64,000 nt of DNA from Comamonadaceae bacterium (lineage in GTDB: Bacteria; Pseudomonadota; Gammaproteobacteria; Burkholderiales; Burkholderiaceae_C). Numbering within the stretch: position 1 is the stretch's first letter; every line of letters begins with the position of its first letter. This document shows positions 31,486 to 41,229 of the stretch, one piece after another. Both the position numbers and the translations under genes were made by a program. The stretch covers positions 1 through 64,000 of the forward strand of contig CANGPN010000004.1 of NCBI GenBank assembly GCA_947456305.1, given 5' to 3'. Under the pieces are notes generated by a model. That model searched no databases and had not been told where the DNA came from. It worked only from the letters and a program-made list of their open reading frames with translations.

Positions 31486-32234
31486 GATTTTTCTTCCAAC
31501 TGCGTGTTGATGGAGATATGACGACTGGCCAATACCGCTTCAGCCAACTGAAAGTCATGTGGATAGGTGACCTTGAAATTGAATGCTGCTGCAGTAACTA
31601 ACTTCGGGGAATGTCCCATGGCCTCTAGCGCAGAAGATTCATCTGTGACTTGATCGCTAGCTTGCTGCAAGGCAGTGATTAAATTCTCCATGCGAAACAT
31701 TTGGGGAGTTTGAGCCAACCATTTATCGCTTCTTGGCAATGTAGATGTCACTCTGTCGTTTTCTCCGGATTTCAAAGTATCCGGCACCGGCAAGGCAAGC
31801 AATCCGCCGACGGCATCTGATTGGCAAGCCAGCCACAATTTTTCAATCAATCCAGTGGTGACGAGGCAACGGGCGGCATCATGCACCATCACCCATTCAT
31901 TGCCAGCGACTCCCTGCGACTCTAAATACCGCAAACCGGCCAACACGCTTTGAGCTCGCGTGGCACCGCCCGTACGGCTGATGACAAAGTGCTGTTGCGG
32001 GTGTTGTTCGAACACGTCTGCTATGTCACTGTCCTCAGGTGAAACCACCAAGACCCCCTTCCCCATGTGAAGCAAACCTGAAAACGCGCGCATGGTGTGA
32101 ACCACCATGGGAACACCAGCCAGCGGTACATATTGTTTAGGTGTGGCGACACCTGCGCGACTGCCGCTACCGGCGCAGGGAATAACCACATGGAATCGGG
32201 CTTGGGATGAATCTGTCACAAGGGGTAAATGCAA
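31482..32234 (-). CDS. ispD: 2-C-methyl-D-erythritol 4-phosphate cytidylyltransferase
   Basis: A 250-residue nucleotidyltransferase of the MEP pathway. The CTP-binding loop is [20 protein letters not shown], and [11 protein letters not shown] holds the conserved Asp. The start is uncertain: the frame opens with TTG (ribosome binding site AAGAAG, weak), and a GTG five codons later would also work. It is divergent from mfd with about 80 bases between. Confidence 0.95.
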   Translation of the reverse strand: MHLPLVTDSSQARFHVVIPCAGSGSRAGVATPKQYVPLAGVPMVVHTMRAFSGLLHMGKGVLVVSPEDSDIADVFEQHPQQHFVISRTGGATRAQSVLAGLRYLESQGVAGNEWVMVHDAARCLVTTGLIEKLWLACQSDAVGGLLALPVPDTLKSGENDRVTSTLPRSDKWLAQTPQMFRMENLITALQQASDQVTDESSALEAMGHSPKLVTAAAFNFKVTYPHDFQLAEAVLASRHISINTQLEEKS

Positions 32235-32240
32235 AGCTTC

Positions 32241-32270
32241 TTACAAAATGGCTGTGCCCCATTCTAGAAT
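32241..32270 (+). promoter_or_regulatory. Candidate sigma-70 promoter of mfd
   Basis: TTACAA and TAGAAT are spaced by 18 bases, upstream of mfd. A transcript from here would start near 32277, just before a strong hairpin, which would make the ATG at 32276 unusable and favours the start I give for mfd. Confidence 0.45.
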
Positions 32271-32280
32271 CAGCCATGTT

Positions 32281-32308
32281 CACCCCCGTTTGCCCGCATC
32301 CGGGGGTG
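32281..32308 (+). promoter_or_regulatory. Hairpin covering the mfd ribosome binding site
   Basis: CACCCCCG and CGGGGGTG are perfectly complementary (8 bp, 12-base loop). The 3' arm contains the only G-rich ribosome-binding stretch, six bases before the mfd ATG. It is not followed by a T run, so termination is unlikely; hiding the binding site or protecting the 5' end is more plausible. Confidence 0.5.
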
Positions 32309-32314
32309 TTTGTC

Positions 32315-35300
32315 ATGCCGGTTCCATTTAAATTCATGCAGTTACCCGATCTCGCCGCCGCCAAACGTTTTCACCTGAGCAAACCACCCGGATCTGCGGA
32401 TGCGGCCATGTTGTCGGCGCTGATTGACCGCGAACTGGCGCTTGGCCGCAGGATAGCCATCTTCACCGCCGACGCTTTCGATGCACAACGGTTGTTAGAT
32501 GAATTGCCTTTTTTCTCACCGGATGCGCGCTGCGTGCTGTTTCCCGATTGGGAAACGCTGCCTTATGACGGCTTCTCGCCGCACCAGGACTTGATCAGCG
32601 AACGACTGGCCACACTGTGGCGCATTTCTCAAGGCGATGCCGATGTGATACTGGTGCCAGCCACTACTGCGCTTTATCGTTTGGCACCCCCAGCGTTTTT
32701 GGCGGCCTATACCTTTCATTTCAAGGTCAAGCAAAAGCTGGATGAAGCCAAGTTGAAATCCCAGTTAACGCTGGCGGGGTACAGCCATGTGAACCAAGTC
32801 ATCAGCCCGGGGGAGTACACGGTTCGCGGCGGCCTCATCGATTTGTTTCCCATGGGCTCGCTGGTGCCCTACCGGGTCGATTTGTTTGACGATGAAATCG
32901 ACTCGATACGCACCTTCGACCCGGACACGCAGCGCAGCCTCTACCCGGTGCCCGAAGTGCGTTTGCTGCCCGGCCGCGAATTTCCCATGGATGAAGATGC
33001 CCGCGTTCTGTTCAGAAGCCGTTGGCGCGAAATGCTGGAAGGCGACCCGACCCGCAGCCGTCTTTACAAAGACATGGGAAACGGTGTTGCTACAGCAGGT
33101 ATTGAATATTACTTACCGCTGTTTTTTGAAGAAACAGCCAGTGTGTTTGATTACCTCGGCGAACAAGCCGTGGTGGTGTTGCACGGCGACATAGAACCGG
33201 TGCTCACCCGTTTCGGTCAAGACGCGCAAGATCGGTTCCGGCTGGCGCAAGGTGATGCTGAACGCCCGGTGTTACCGCCAGCTGAACTGTTTTTGAACGC
33301 AGAACAGTTTTTCACTGCCGCCAATGCACACGCCGTGCTCAGCGTTCGCCCGTCTACACAACTACAAACACTGCCATGGGTTGATAGTCTGCCGTTGATG
33401 ACGGTAGAGCGCGGCGCTGATCAACCTCTGCTCAAGCTGACCCAACGCCAGCAAAGCAGCGCTCAGCGCTTGCTGATACTGGCTGAATCTGAAGGCCGCC
33501 GCACCAGCCTGCTGGACTTTTTATCCGCATCAGGCATTCAGCCCAAGGTGTTTGACAGCTTGCAGGCATTTGTAGACAGCAGCGACACCTTTGGCATGGC
33601 GGTCAGCCAATTGCACACCGGTTTTGCCTGGCTGGAACACGGCATTGATCTGATCACCGAAACAGAGCTGTTTGCGGCCGGGCCCACGCTCAGGCGCAGG
33701 CGCAAGCAGGAAGAAGTCAGCGATGTCGAATCGCTCATTCGCGATTTGTCCGAGCTGCAAGTCGGCGACCCGGTGGTTCACAGTTCACATGGCATTGGCA
33801 GGTACCGAGGACTGATCAACATGGACATGGGGCAAGGTGTGGATGACAAAGGCCAGCCCCTGTTGCAAGAGTTTTTGCATCTCGAATATGCAGATGAAGC
33901 CACGCTGTATGTGCCTGTCAGTCAACTGCATTTGATCAGCCGCTACAGCGGAATGAACCCGGAATCGGCACCACTGCACCGGCTGGGTTCGGGCCAATGG
34001 GACAAAGCCAAGCGCCGCGCTGCCGAACAAGTGCGCGATGCCGCCGCTGAGTTACTCAACATCTACGCCAGACGCGCAGCCAGACAAGGCCATGCGTTCC
34101 GCTACAGCGCCAACGACTACGAAACATTCGCCACCGATTTCGGCTTCGAAGAAACCGCCGATCAACGCGCCGCTATTCACGCCGTGGTGCAAGACATGAT
34201 CAGCCCGCGCCCCATGGACAGGTTGGTCTGCGGCGATGTCGGCTTTGGCAAAACCGAAGTCGCATTACGCGCAGCCTTTGTGGCTGTCATGGGCGGGAAA
34301 CAAGTCGCCATACTCGCACCAACCACTTTGTTGGCGGAGCAGCACTTTCAAACGCTGACCGACCGCTTCTCAAAATGGCCGGTGAAGATCGCCGAACTCA
34401 GCCGTTTTCGTTCGGCCAAAGAAATCAAGCAAAGCATTGAAGGACTGGCGCTGGGCAACATCGACATCGTGGTCGGCACACACAAACTGCTGAGCGAATC
34501 TGTGAAGTACAAAGACCTCGGGTTGTTGGTGATTGATGAAGAACACCGCTTCGGTGTCAAGCACAAAGAAACCTTGAAAGCCTTGCGCGCAGAGGTAGAT
34601 GTACTGACACTCACCGCCACGCCCATTCCACGCACCTTGGGCATGGCGCTCGAAGGCATGCGCGACCTGAGCGTGATTGCCACTGCACCGCAGCGTCGTT
34701 TATCCATCAAAACCTTTGTGCGCACCGAAGACAACGGCGTGATTCGCGAAGCGGTGCTGCGCGAACTCAAACGCGGTGGCCAGTGCTACTTCTTGCACAA
34801 CGAAGTCGAGACGATTCAAAACCGCTTAGAGCGATTGCAAGAATTGATACCCGAGGCACGCATTGCGATTGCCCATGGCCAAATGCCTGAGCGTGAACTG
34901 GAAAAAGTCATGCGCGATTTTGTGGCGCAGCGCTTCAATATTTTGCTGTGCTCGACCATCATTGAAACCGGCATTGATGTGCCCTCGGCCAACACCATAT
35001 TGATGAGCCGCGCTGACAAATTCGGATTGGCACAGTTGCACCAACTGCGCGGGCGCGTCGGTCGCAGCCACCACCAAGCCTATGCGTATTTGCTGGTGCC
35101 GGATATTCAAGGACTGACCAAACAAGCCAGCCAGCGACTCGATGCCATTCAGCAAATGGAAGAGCTGGGCTCGGGCTTTTACCTCTCCATGCACGACTTG
35201 GAAATACGCGGAGCCGGCGAAGTGCTGGGCGACAACCAAAGCGGCAATATGCAGGAAATGGGTTTTCAGCTCTACAACGAAATGCTGGCCGAGGCGGTGC

Positions 35301-35815
35301 GAGCGTTGAAGAACGGCGAAGAGCCGGATTTGCTCAGCCCCTTGCAAGTCACCACCGAAATCAATTTGCATGCGCCTGCTTTGCTGCCGGATGACTACTG
35401 CGGCGATGTGCATTTGCGCTTGTCGTTTTACAAAAAATTGGCGACCGCCAAATCCCAAGATCAAGTCGACGCATTGATGGAAGAACTGATAGACCGTTTC
35501 GGCAAACTGCCCAGCCAAACACAAACCTTGATTGATTCGCACCGTTTGCGTGTGTTGGCCAAACCTTATGGCGTAGCCAAAGTGGACGCAGCGCCCGGGG
35601 TCATCCTGATCAACTTCAAACCGAATGCCCCGGTTGACGGCATGCGCATCATCCAACTGGTGCAAAAAAACAAACACATCAAACTTGCAGGCAACGACAA
35701 ATTGCGCATAGAAAAAGACATAGCCGATGTGAAAGACAGAGCACAAATGGTCAGAGACGTTCTGCGTTCGCTGGGTGACCCGCTGGCACCCGCCCCGAAG
35801 AAAGCCGCCGTATGA
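32315..35815 (+). CDS. mfd: Transcription-repair coupling factor Mfd
   Basis: A 1166-residue ATP-driven translocase that removes stalled RNA polymerase and recruits UvrA. The UvrB-like N-terminal modules are followed by the polymerase-interaction domain (VGDPVVHSSHGIGRYRG, near residue 480), the RecG-like helicase core with GDVGFGKTEVALRA (near 642) and IDEEHRFG (near 740), and the TRCF C-terminal domain. The ATG of MPVPFKF follows GGGGGTG; the ATG of MQLPDLAAAKRF, seven codons later, is the main alternative. serB overlaps its stop as ATGA. Confidence 0.95.
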   Translation: MPVPFKFMQLPDLAAAKRFHLSKPPGSADAAMLSALIDRELALGRRIAIFTADAFDAQRLLDELPFFSPDARCVLFPDWETLPYDGFSPHQDLISERLATLWRISQGDADVILVPATTALYRLAPPAFLAAYTFHFKVKQKLDEAKLKSQLTLAGYSHVNQVISPGEYTVRGGLIDLFPMGSLVPYRVDLFDDEIDSIRTFDPDTQRSLYPVPEVRLLPGREFPMDEDARVLFRSRWREMLEGDPTRSRLYKDMGNGVATAGIEYYLPLFFEETASVFDYLGEQAVVVLHGDIEPVLTRFGQDAQDRFRLAQGDAERPVLPPAELFLNAEQFFTAANAHAVLSVRPSTQLQTLPWVDSLPLMTVERGADQPLLKLTQRQQSSAQRLLILAESEGRRTSLLDFLSASGIQPKVFDSLQAFVDSSDTFGMAVSQLHTGFAWLEHGIDLITETELFAAGPTLRRRRKQEEVSDVESLIRDLSELQVGDPVVHSSHGIGRYRGLINMDMGQGVDDKGQPLLQEFLHLEYADEATLYVPVSQLHLISRYSGMNPESAPLHRLGSGQWDKAKRRAAEQVRDAAAELLNIYARRAARQGHAFRYSANDYETFATDFGFEETADQRAAIHAVVQDMISPRPMDRLVCGDVGFGKTEVALRAAFVAVMGGKQVAILAPTTLLAEQHFQTLTDRFSKWPVKIAELSRFRSAKEIKQSIEGLALGNIDIVVGTHKLLSESVKYKDLGLLVIDEEHRFGVKHKETLKALRAEVDVLTLTATPIPRTLGMALEGMRDLSVIATAPQRRLSIKTFVRTEDNGVIREAVLRELKRGGQCYFLHNEVETIQNRLERLQELIPEARIAIAHGQMPERELEKVMRDFVAQRFNILLCSTIIETGIDVPSANTILMSRADKFGLAQLHQLRGRVGRSHHQAYAYLLVPDIQGLTKQASQRLDAIQQMEELGSGFYLSMHDLEIRGAGEVLGDNQSGNMQEMGFQLYNEMLAEAVRALKNGEEPDLLSPLQVTTEINLHAPALLPDDYCGDVHLRLSFYKKLATAKSQDQVDALMEELIDRFGKLPSQTQTLIDSHRLRVLAKPYGVAKVDAAPGVILINFKPNAPVDGMRIIQLVQKNKHIKLAGNDKLRIEKDIADVKDRAQMVRDVLRSLGDPLAPAPKKAAV

Positions 35816-36528
35816 ACAGCTTGAAAGAACACAGCCCCGGACTCTGGACGCAAAACCTGCCCTCCACGCTGGCTTTGTCAGACTACAAATTGATTGCGTT
35901 TGACATGGACTCGACATTGATCAACATCGAGTGCATAGACGAAATGGCCGGCATGGTTGGTCGTCAAAGGGAAGTCTCTGCAATTACCGAGGCCGCCATG
36001 CGCGGTGAAATTACCGACTACAAAGACAGTTTGCGACAGCGTGTGGCTTTGCTCAAAGGCGCACCGGCCAATGTGATGCAGCAGGTGTTTGAGCAAAAAC
36101 TGCAACTCAACCCGGGCGTGAAGTCACTGATTGCGGCTTGTCAAAAAGCAGGGCTGTACACCTTGATTGTCAGCGGCGGATTCGACTATTTCACCGACAG
36201 GCTGCAAGCCATGTTTGGCATCGAGGCTACACGCAGCAACAAACTGGAAATTGTTGATGGTGTGTTAACCGGTCGTTTGCTAGATCAGGACTGGGGCGAT
36301 ATTTGCGATGGCGAAGAAAAAAAACGCATGATTCAACTCACCTGCAGCCAAAAACAAATTCATGCCAGCCAATGTATAGCGGTGGGCGATGGCTCCAACG
36401 ACTTACCCATGATGGCGTGGTGTGGCTTGTCGGTGGCGTATCAGGCCAAGCCCAAGGTCAGGTTGCAGGCGAACATCGCGATTGACAGCGGCGGTCTTGA
36501 CAGAATGCTGGAAATCATCCGGCCTTGA
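35812..36528 (+). CDS. serB: Phosphoserine phosphatase SerB
   Basis: A 238-residue HAD-family phosphatase for the last step of serine synthesis. The nucleophile motif is FDMDSTLINIECIDE (DxDxT), motif II is LIVSGGFDYFTD, and motif III is AVGDGSNDLPMM. It lacks the N-terminal ACT domain of E. coli SerB, as in many beta-proteobacteria. It is translationally coupled to mfd and ends one base before uvrC, which comes from the other strand. Confidence 0.95.
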   Translation: MNSLKEHSPGLWTQNLPSTLALSDYKLIAFDMDSTLINIECIDEMAGMVGRQREVSAITEAAMRGEITDYKDSLRQRVALLKGAPANVMQQVFEQKLQLNPGVKSLIAACQKAGLYTLIVSGGFDYFTDRLQAMFGIEATRSNKLEIVDGVLTGRLLDQDWGDICDGEEKKRMIQLTCSQKQIHASQCIAVGDGSNDLPMMAWCGLSVAYQAKPKVRLQANIAIDSGGLDRMLEIIRP

Positions 36529-36529
36529 A

Positions 36530-38446
36530 TCAATGCAGCGCAGCGTAAATGGCCTGAGCCAACTCCAACGAAATACCTTCCACCGTACACAGGTCTTGCA
36601 CGCTCGCATCCGCGACACCGCGCACACCGCCAAAACGTTGCAAAAGCTTTGCGCGCTTGCGCGGACCCACACCGGGAATGTCTTCCAAACTGCTGGAACC
36701 GGTTCTGACTTTGGCGCGCTTAGCCCGCATACCGGTGATGGCAAAACGGTGTGCTTCGTCACGAATTTGCGCGACCAACATCAGCGCAGATGAATCCTGA
36801 CTCAGCGTGAGTTTGGGTCGCCCATCGGCAAACACCAGTTCTTCTAAACCAACTTTGCGCCCCTCACCTTTTTCCACGCCCACCAATCGGGACACATCCA
36901 GATCCAAGGCTTCAAACACCGACTTGGCCATGCTGATCTGCCCTTTGCCGCCATCGATCAACACCAGATCCGGAAACTTGGCTTCACCTGCGCGAACCGC
37001 TTCCGCCAGTTTGCTGTAGCGACGTGTCAACACCTGGCGCATGGCTGCGTAGTCATCACCACCGGTGATGCCTTCGATGTTGTAGCGCCTGTACTGCGCA
37101 GCCTGCATTTGGTGGTGGTGGAACACCACACAAGACGCTTGCGTGGCTTCACCTGCTGTGTGTGAAATATCAAAACACTCGATCAAAAAACTGTCGATGT
37201 CTTCTGGCGCAAGGTCTAAGGCATCTATCAAAGCTCTGGTGCGCGACTGTTGAGAGCCTTCCTCGGCCAGCAAACGCGCCAGCTTGATGGCTGCGTTTTG
37301 TTGCGCCATTTCCAGCCAGGCTTTGCGCTGTTCGCGTGGTTGGTGGATAACGTGTAACTTGATACCGATTTGCTCACTCAAAGCACTGACCAAAGTTTTG
37401 TCCACCGCATGGCTGGTGATCAAGGTGGGCGGCGCAGCAATCTCAAGGTAATGCTGGCTGATGAACGCCTCCAACACCTCGACAGGTTCAGCGTTGTCCA
37501 CATGCGTTGGGAAATACGGGCTGTCCCCCAAATGTCTGCCGCCTCTGACCATGGCCAAATTCACACAGGCTTTGCCGCCTTGTACCAGCACAGCCAATAT
37601 GTCTACATCGCGGTCGTCGACCGAATCGACCGATTGCTGGTGCAGTACTTTGGACAATGCGTTGATTTGATTGCGTACATCGGCAGCCGCTTCAAATTCC
37701 AACACCTCAGCGTGCGCCATCATGCGTGACTCCAAGGCTTTCATCACTTCGCGAGTACGACCGCTCAATAATTCACATGCGTTTTGCACATCCTGCTGAT
37801 AGTCTTGTTCACTGACCATGCCGACACAAGGTGCAGAGCAACGCTTGATCTGATGCAGCAAACATGGGCGTGTGCGGTTTCTGAACACCGTGTCCTCGCA
37901 AGTACGCAAACGGAATACTTTTTGCAATAGCTGAATGGCTTCTCTCACCGCCCACACGCTGGGATAAGGGCCAAAATAATCGTGCTGTCTATCCACAGCG
38001 CCCCGGTAATACACGACACGGGAAATGGCTTTGGGTGAAGGATGCCCGAGCGAATCCACTTCAGCTGATTTCGCGCGGGTGATTTTCAAATACGGGTAGC
38101 TTTTGTCATCGCGAAACAAGATGTTGTAGCGAGGCTTGAGCGTCTTGATTAAATTGTTTTCCAGTAACAGTGCTTCTGCTTCAGACCTGACCACGGTCGT
38201 TTCCATGCGGGCGATTTTGGACACCATGTGTCCGATGCGAGTGCCGTCATGGGTTTTTTGAAAATAACTGCTGACGCGTTTTTTCAAATGGTTGGCTTTG
38301 CCTACATACAGCACTTGCCCTTCTGCATCAAAGTAGCGATACACGCCCGGTAAGGAAGGCAGTGCCGCGACTTGGGACAACAACTCCGCTGGGAAATCGG
38401 GCTTGTTGTCTTTAGGCGGTTCAGCGTTCTCGGTGGCAGTGGTCAA
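36530..38446 (-). CDS. uvrC: Excinuclease ABC subunit C
   Basis: A 638-residue nuclease that makes both incisions in nucleotide excision repair. The N-terminal GIY-YIG domain ([21 protein letters not shown]) cuts 3'; a UVR motif lies near the middle; the C-terminal RNase H-like domain ([10 protein letters not shown] and [10 protein letters not shown]) cuts 5'; and tandem HhH motifs ([21 protein letters not shown]) close the protein. I chose a TTG eight bases after the neighbouring stop; the frame is open further but would overlap the glyoxalase gene. Confidence 0.96.
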   Translation of the reverse strand: MTTATENAEPPKDNKPDFPAELLSQVAALPSLPGVYRYFDAEGQVLYVGKANHLKKRVSSYFQKTHDGTRIGHMVSKIARMETTVVRSEAEALLLENNLIKTLKPRYNILFRDDKSYPYLKITRAKSAEVDSLGHPSPKAISRVVYYRGAVDRQHDYFGPYPSVWAVREAIQLLQKVFRLRTCEDTVFRNRTRPCLLHQIKRCSAPCVGMVSEQDYQQDVQNACELLSGRTREVMKALESRMMAHAEVLEFEAAADVRNQINALSKVLHQQSVDSVDDRDVDILAVLVQGGKACVNLAMVRGGRHLGDSPYFPTHVDNAEPVEVLEAFISQHYLEIAAPPTLITSHAVDKTLVSALSEQIGIKLHVIHQPREQRKAWLEMAQQNAAIKLARLLAEEGSQQSRTRALIDALDLAPEDIDSFLIECFDISHTAGEATQASCVVFHHHQMQAAQYRRYNIEGITGGDDYAAMRQVLTRRYSKLAEAVRAGEAKFPDLVLIDGGKGQISMAKSVFEALDLDVSRLVGVEKGEGRKVGLEELVFADGRPKLTLSQDSSALMLVAQIRDEAHRFAITGMRAKRAKVRTGSSSLEDIPGVGPRKRAKLLQRFGGVRGVADASVQDLCTVEGISLELAQAIYAALH

Positions 38447-38453
38447 AGCGCAA

Positions 38454-38873
38454 TCACCATTGACCGATGTTCGGCATGCTTGACCAAGGCTCAGCAGCTG
38501 GCAAAGGTTGCCCGGCTTGCAATAACTCAATGGAAATGTTGTCCGGAGAGCGCACGAACGCCATGTAGCCATCGCGTGGCGGTCTGAGTATGGCTACCCC
38601 ATGTTGCTGTAGTCGTTCACAAGTTGCGTAAATATTGTCAACAGCATAGGCCAGATGACCGAAATTGCGTCCGCCAAGCAGCTCTTCAGGATCCCAGTTG
38701 TAGGTCAATTCCACTTGGGCGGAACTGTCACCGGGAGCCGCCAGAAATACCAATGTGAACCTACCTGAGGGGACTTCTCTGGAACGCAGGACTTCCAATC
38801 CCAAAGCATCCCGGTAAAACTTTAAAGAGGCTTCGAGGTCTGTGACACGAACCATGGTGTGTAAATAGCGCAT
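38454..38873 (-). CDS. gloA: Glyoxalase-fold protein, lactoylglutathione lyase-like
   Basis: A 139-residue VOC-fold protein. Two beta-alpha-beta-beta-beta modules are visible: [27 protein letters not shown] and [18 protein letters not shown]. The metal ligands of glyoxalase I fit His in LHTMV, Glu in QVELTYNWD, His in FGHLAY and Glu in SIELLQ. It should convert the methylglyoxal-glutathione hemithioacetal to S-lactoylglutathione. The start is the ATG of MRYLHT rather than an upstream TTG. Confidence 0.87.
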   Translation of the reverse strand: MRYLHTMVRVTDLEASLKFYRDALGLEVLRSREVPSGRFTLVFLAAPGDSSAQVELTYNWDPEELLGGRNFGHLAYAVDNIYATCERLQQHGVAILRPPRDGYMAFVRSPDNISIELLQAGQPLPAAEPWSSMPNIGQW

Positions 38874-39001
38874 ATGCAATACCGTTGATCAAGTTGGCAA
38901 AACTTTAACTCATTGGACAGCGGTTGCAGTCTGGATCGCCATTGACCTCAATGTCGCACATGCGTATTGCACAGCTTTCATTGAATGGCAGACCTGTAGG
39001 G

Positions 39002-40315
39002 TCAGCGGACTGCTTTGTCCTGCGCGGCTTTCAAAGACTGGGTAGCCACATCTTCCAACCAAGACAAATCTACAGTGGCATGGGCTTCGCAAAAAAACCA
39101 TGGCTCGCGAGAATCGGGCTCCAGCATCACGCCGCGCTCAATCAACTCCCAAGCGAATAAGTTGTACAAGCGGCTGTCGGTTTTGCGCCAATCGCGGTAG
39201 GTCTGCGGCACATCAGGGGTGAAATGAATGCCCAGCATGGCGGGTGGCCCGGCGAATGCATGGGCCAGTCCTGCACGCGTGAATACATTGGACAACACTT
39301 GCTTGATGCGCGTACCGGCCTCGTCCACTGTGTTCAATGCATCCGTGTTCGCCAGAATATCTAACGTGGCATGCGCTGCACTCAAACCCACCAGATTGGC
39401 GGTGTAGGTGCCTCCATGAACCACTGCGCCCTTGTTCGAGCCGACCACATCCATGACCTCGGCGCGGCCACCAAAAGCCGCCACCGGGTAACCATTGCCC
39501 ATGGCTTTGGCATAGGTCGTCAAGTCAGCATAAATGCCGTACAAAGACTGTGCGCCGCCTTTGGCCACACGAAAACCGGATTTGACCTCGTCGATCAACA
39601 GCAGTGTGCCGTTCTGGTCGCACAAATCACGCAAACGCTGCAACCAGGTTTGACTCGCTGAAATACTGCCTGCGTTGCCGATGATGGGCTCAAGCAACAC
39701 ACACGCCAGTTGATCCGAACGATGCTTAAACAAATGTTCCAGCGCCTCAAAATCGTTCAGACCAATGATGTCAACCAGCTCTCTGGTTTTTGCCGGAATG
39801 CCGGCGCCAAAGGGAATCACACTGGGTGCATGCTTGTCGCCGGGCTGCCAATTTTCAATATCGGATTTCCACATCAGTTCGTCGTACAAACCATGGAAGC
39901 TGCCTTCGACAAGTGCAATTCGCTCACGTCCCGTGAAACCTCTGGCGGTGCGCACTGCGCCCATCACAGCTTCCGTGCCGGAGTTGGCAAAACGCATTTT
40001 GTCTATGTGAGGACACAAGGCCTTGATTTGTTTCACCACTTCTGTGTCAAGCTCGGTGGCAAAACCGGTCAAGATTCCAGACTGTTTGATTTGTCTAATG
40101 ACGGCATCATCCACACGCGCGTCCTGGTAACCCAAGATGATCGGTCCGTAACCCAATCTGAAATCAACATACTTTTTGCCATCGCTGTCGGTCAATTCGC
40201 AACCATGGGCGTGTTGAATGAAGACGGTTTTATCGTCGCCCCAATAGCGGTAGTTCTCTGCCACGCCTTGCGGCATGTGCAAATGCGCTTCCTTCATCAG
40301 TTGCTGTTGCTTCAT
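39002..40315 (-). CDS. Class III PLP aminotransferase, HemL-like
   Basis: A 437-residue fold-type I enzyme resembling glutamate-1-semialdehyde aminomutase and omega-aminotransferases. Seen are MRFANSGTEAVMGAVRTARG (phosphate-binding part), LIDEVKSGFRVAKGG (the Asp that binds the PLP ring nitrogen) and TYAKAMGNGYPVAAFGG with the Schiff-base Lys. HemL proteins usually keep more of the SxxP(G)GVNSPVR start, which is only partly present here as PQGVAENYRYW, so I do not call it HemL. It is the third gene of an operon, two bases after a hydroxyacid dehydrogenase; that context suggests an amino acid/semialdehyde substrate. Confidence 0.85.
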   Translation of the reverse strand: MKQQQLMKEAHLHMPQGVAENYRYWGDDKTVFIQHAHGCELTDSDGKKYVDFRLGYGPIILGYQDARVDDAVIRQIKQSGILTGFATELDTEVVKQIKALCPHIDKMRFANSGTEAVMGAVRTARGFTGRERIALVEGSFHGLYDELMWKSDIENWQPGDKHAPSVIPFGAGIPAKTRELVDIIGLNDFEALEHLFKHRSDQLACVLLEPIIGNAGSISASQTWLQRLRDLCDQNGTLLLIDEVKSGFRVAKGGAQSLYGIYADLTTYAKAMGNGYPVAAFGGRAEVMDVVGSNKGAVVHGGTYTANLVGLSAAHATLDILANTDALNTVDEAGTRIKQVLSNVFTRAGLAHAFAGPPAMLGIHFTPDVPQTYRDWRKTDSRLYNLFAWELIERGVMLEPDSREPWFFCEAHATVDLSWLEDVATQSLKAAQDKAVR

Positions 40316-40317
40316 GG

Positions 40318-41229
40318 CTAACTCTGCGTGTCAGCAGCCGGTCTGAGGTAATGGCCGACCTGGTCTTCAAGCAGTTTGACCACGTGCAACTCTGCCGCAT
40401 CAGCCCCGTAAACCGATTTGGCTTTTTCAAACAAAGCCAAGGCATGTGCGCCCATGGGCAGGCTGTAGCCTTGTGAGTGCGCGATGTCGTTGATCAGCCC
40501 CAAGTCTTTGCAACACAAAGCCAGTGAGAAGCTAGGATCGTAATGACCGGCGAAGATGGAAGGCACGTCGTGCTCCGCCACCCAGCTGTTACCGGCGCTT
40601 GACTTGATGGCTTCCCACACCGTGTTCAAAGGTATGTCGGCTTTGGCTCCCAGCATCAAAGCTTCACCGATGGTGGCTGCACTGACAAACCACAACAGAT
40701 TGGTTAACAACTTCACTGTCGCGCCGTTACCTGCTTTACCCACGTGAAATATTTTTTCACCAATCACTTCAAAAATAGGTTTGCATTTTTCAAATGCATC
40801 GAGCGAGCCGCCCACAAAAATAGACAGCCTGCCCAAGGCAGCGAAGTCGACTGCATTCGTGACAGGCGCTTCAAGGTATTCAATATTTTTTTGCGCTGAA
40901 AGTTGAACCAGTTGTTGAATCAACTCCACTGAACTGGTGGTGGTGTCGATCACTGTGGTGCCAGGCTTTAAATGCGACAACACGCCTTCATCACCCAGCA
41001 TGACTTGAGCTACCTGAGGCGGTCCGGGCAATGACACCATGACCACATCTGTGTTTTGAACGGCTTGCTGCAAGGACGCTGCCACACTGGCACCGGCGGT
41101 TTGCAGGTTCTTCGTTTTGGCTACATCGATATCAAACACAGTGACTGCATAGCCGGCCTTGACCAGATTCATTGCCATGGGGTTACCCATGTTTCCGACC
41201 CCGATGAAAGCCAAAGATGGTTTGTTCAT
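40318..41229 (-). CDS. NAD(P)-dependent beta-hydroxyacid dehydrogenase
   Basis: A 303-residue member of the 3-hydroxyisobutyrate dehydrogenase / tartronate semialdehyde reductase family. The Rossmann motif FIGVGNMGNPMAMNLVKAG is at the N-terminus, the substrate motif appears as EAPVTNAVDFAALGRLSIFVGG, and the catalytic Lys lies in GNGATVKLLTNLLWF. The usual GG in xAPVSGG is replaced by TNAVDF here, so substrate preference may differ. It overlaps the methyltransferase stop as ATGA and is followed two bases on by the aminotransferase. Confidence 0.87.
   Translation of the reverse strand: MNKPSLAFIGVGNMGNPMAMNLVKAGYAVTVFDIDVAKTKNLQTAGASVAASLQQAVQNTDVVMVSLPGPPQVAQVMLGDEGVLSHLKPGTTVIDTTTSSVELIQQLVQLSAQKNIEYLEAPVTNAVDFAALGRLSIFVGGSLDAFEKCKPIFEVIGEKIFHVGKAGNGATVKLLTNLLWFVSAATIGEALMLGAKADIPLNTVWEAIKSSAGNSWVAEHDVPSIFAGHYDPSFSLALCCKDLGLINDIAHSQGYSLPMGAHALALFEKAKSVYGADAAELHVVKLLEDQVGHYLRPAADTQS

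Noticed and set aside
34826-35917. A 363-codon open frame antisense to mfd.
   Set aside because: It lies wholly over conserved Mfd and SerB coding sequence, has low-complexity His/Gln-rich content and no domain; a by-product of codon bias.
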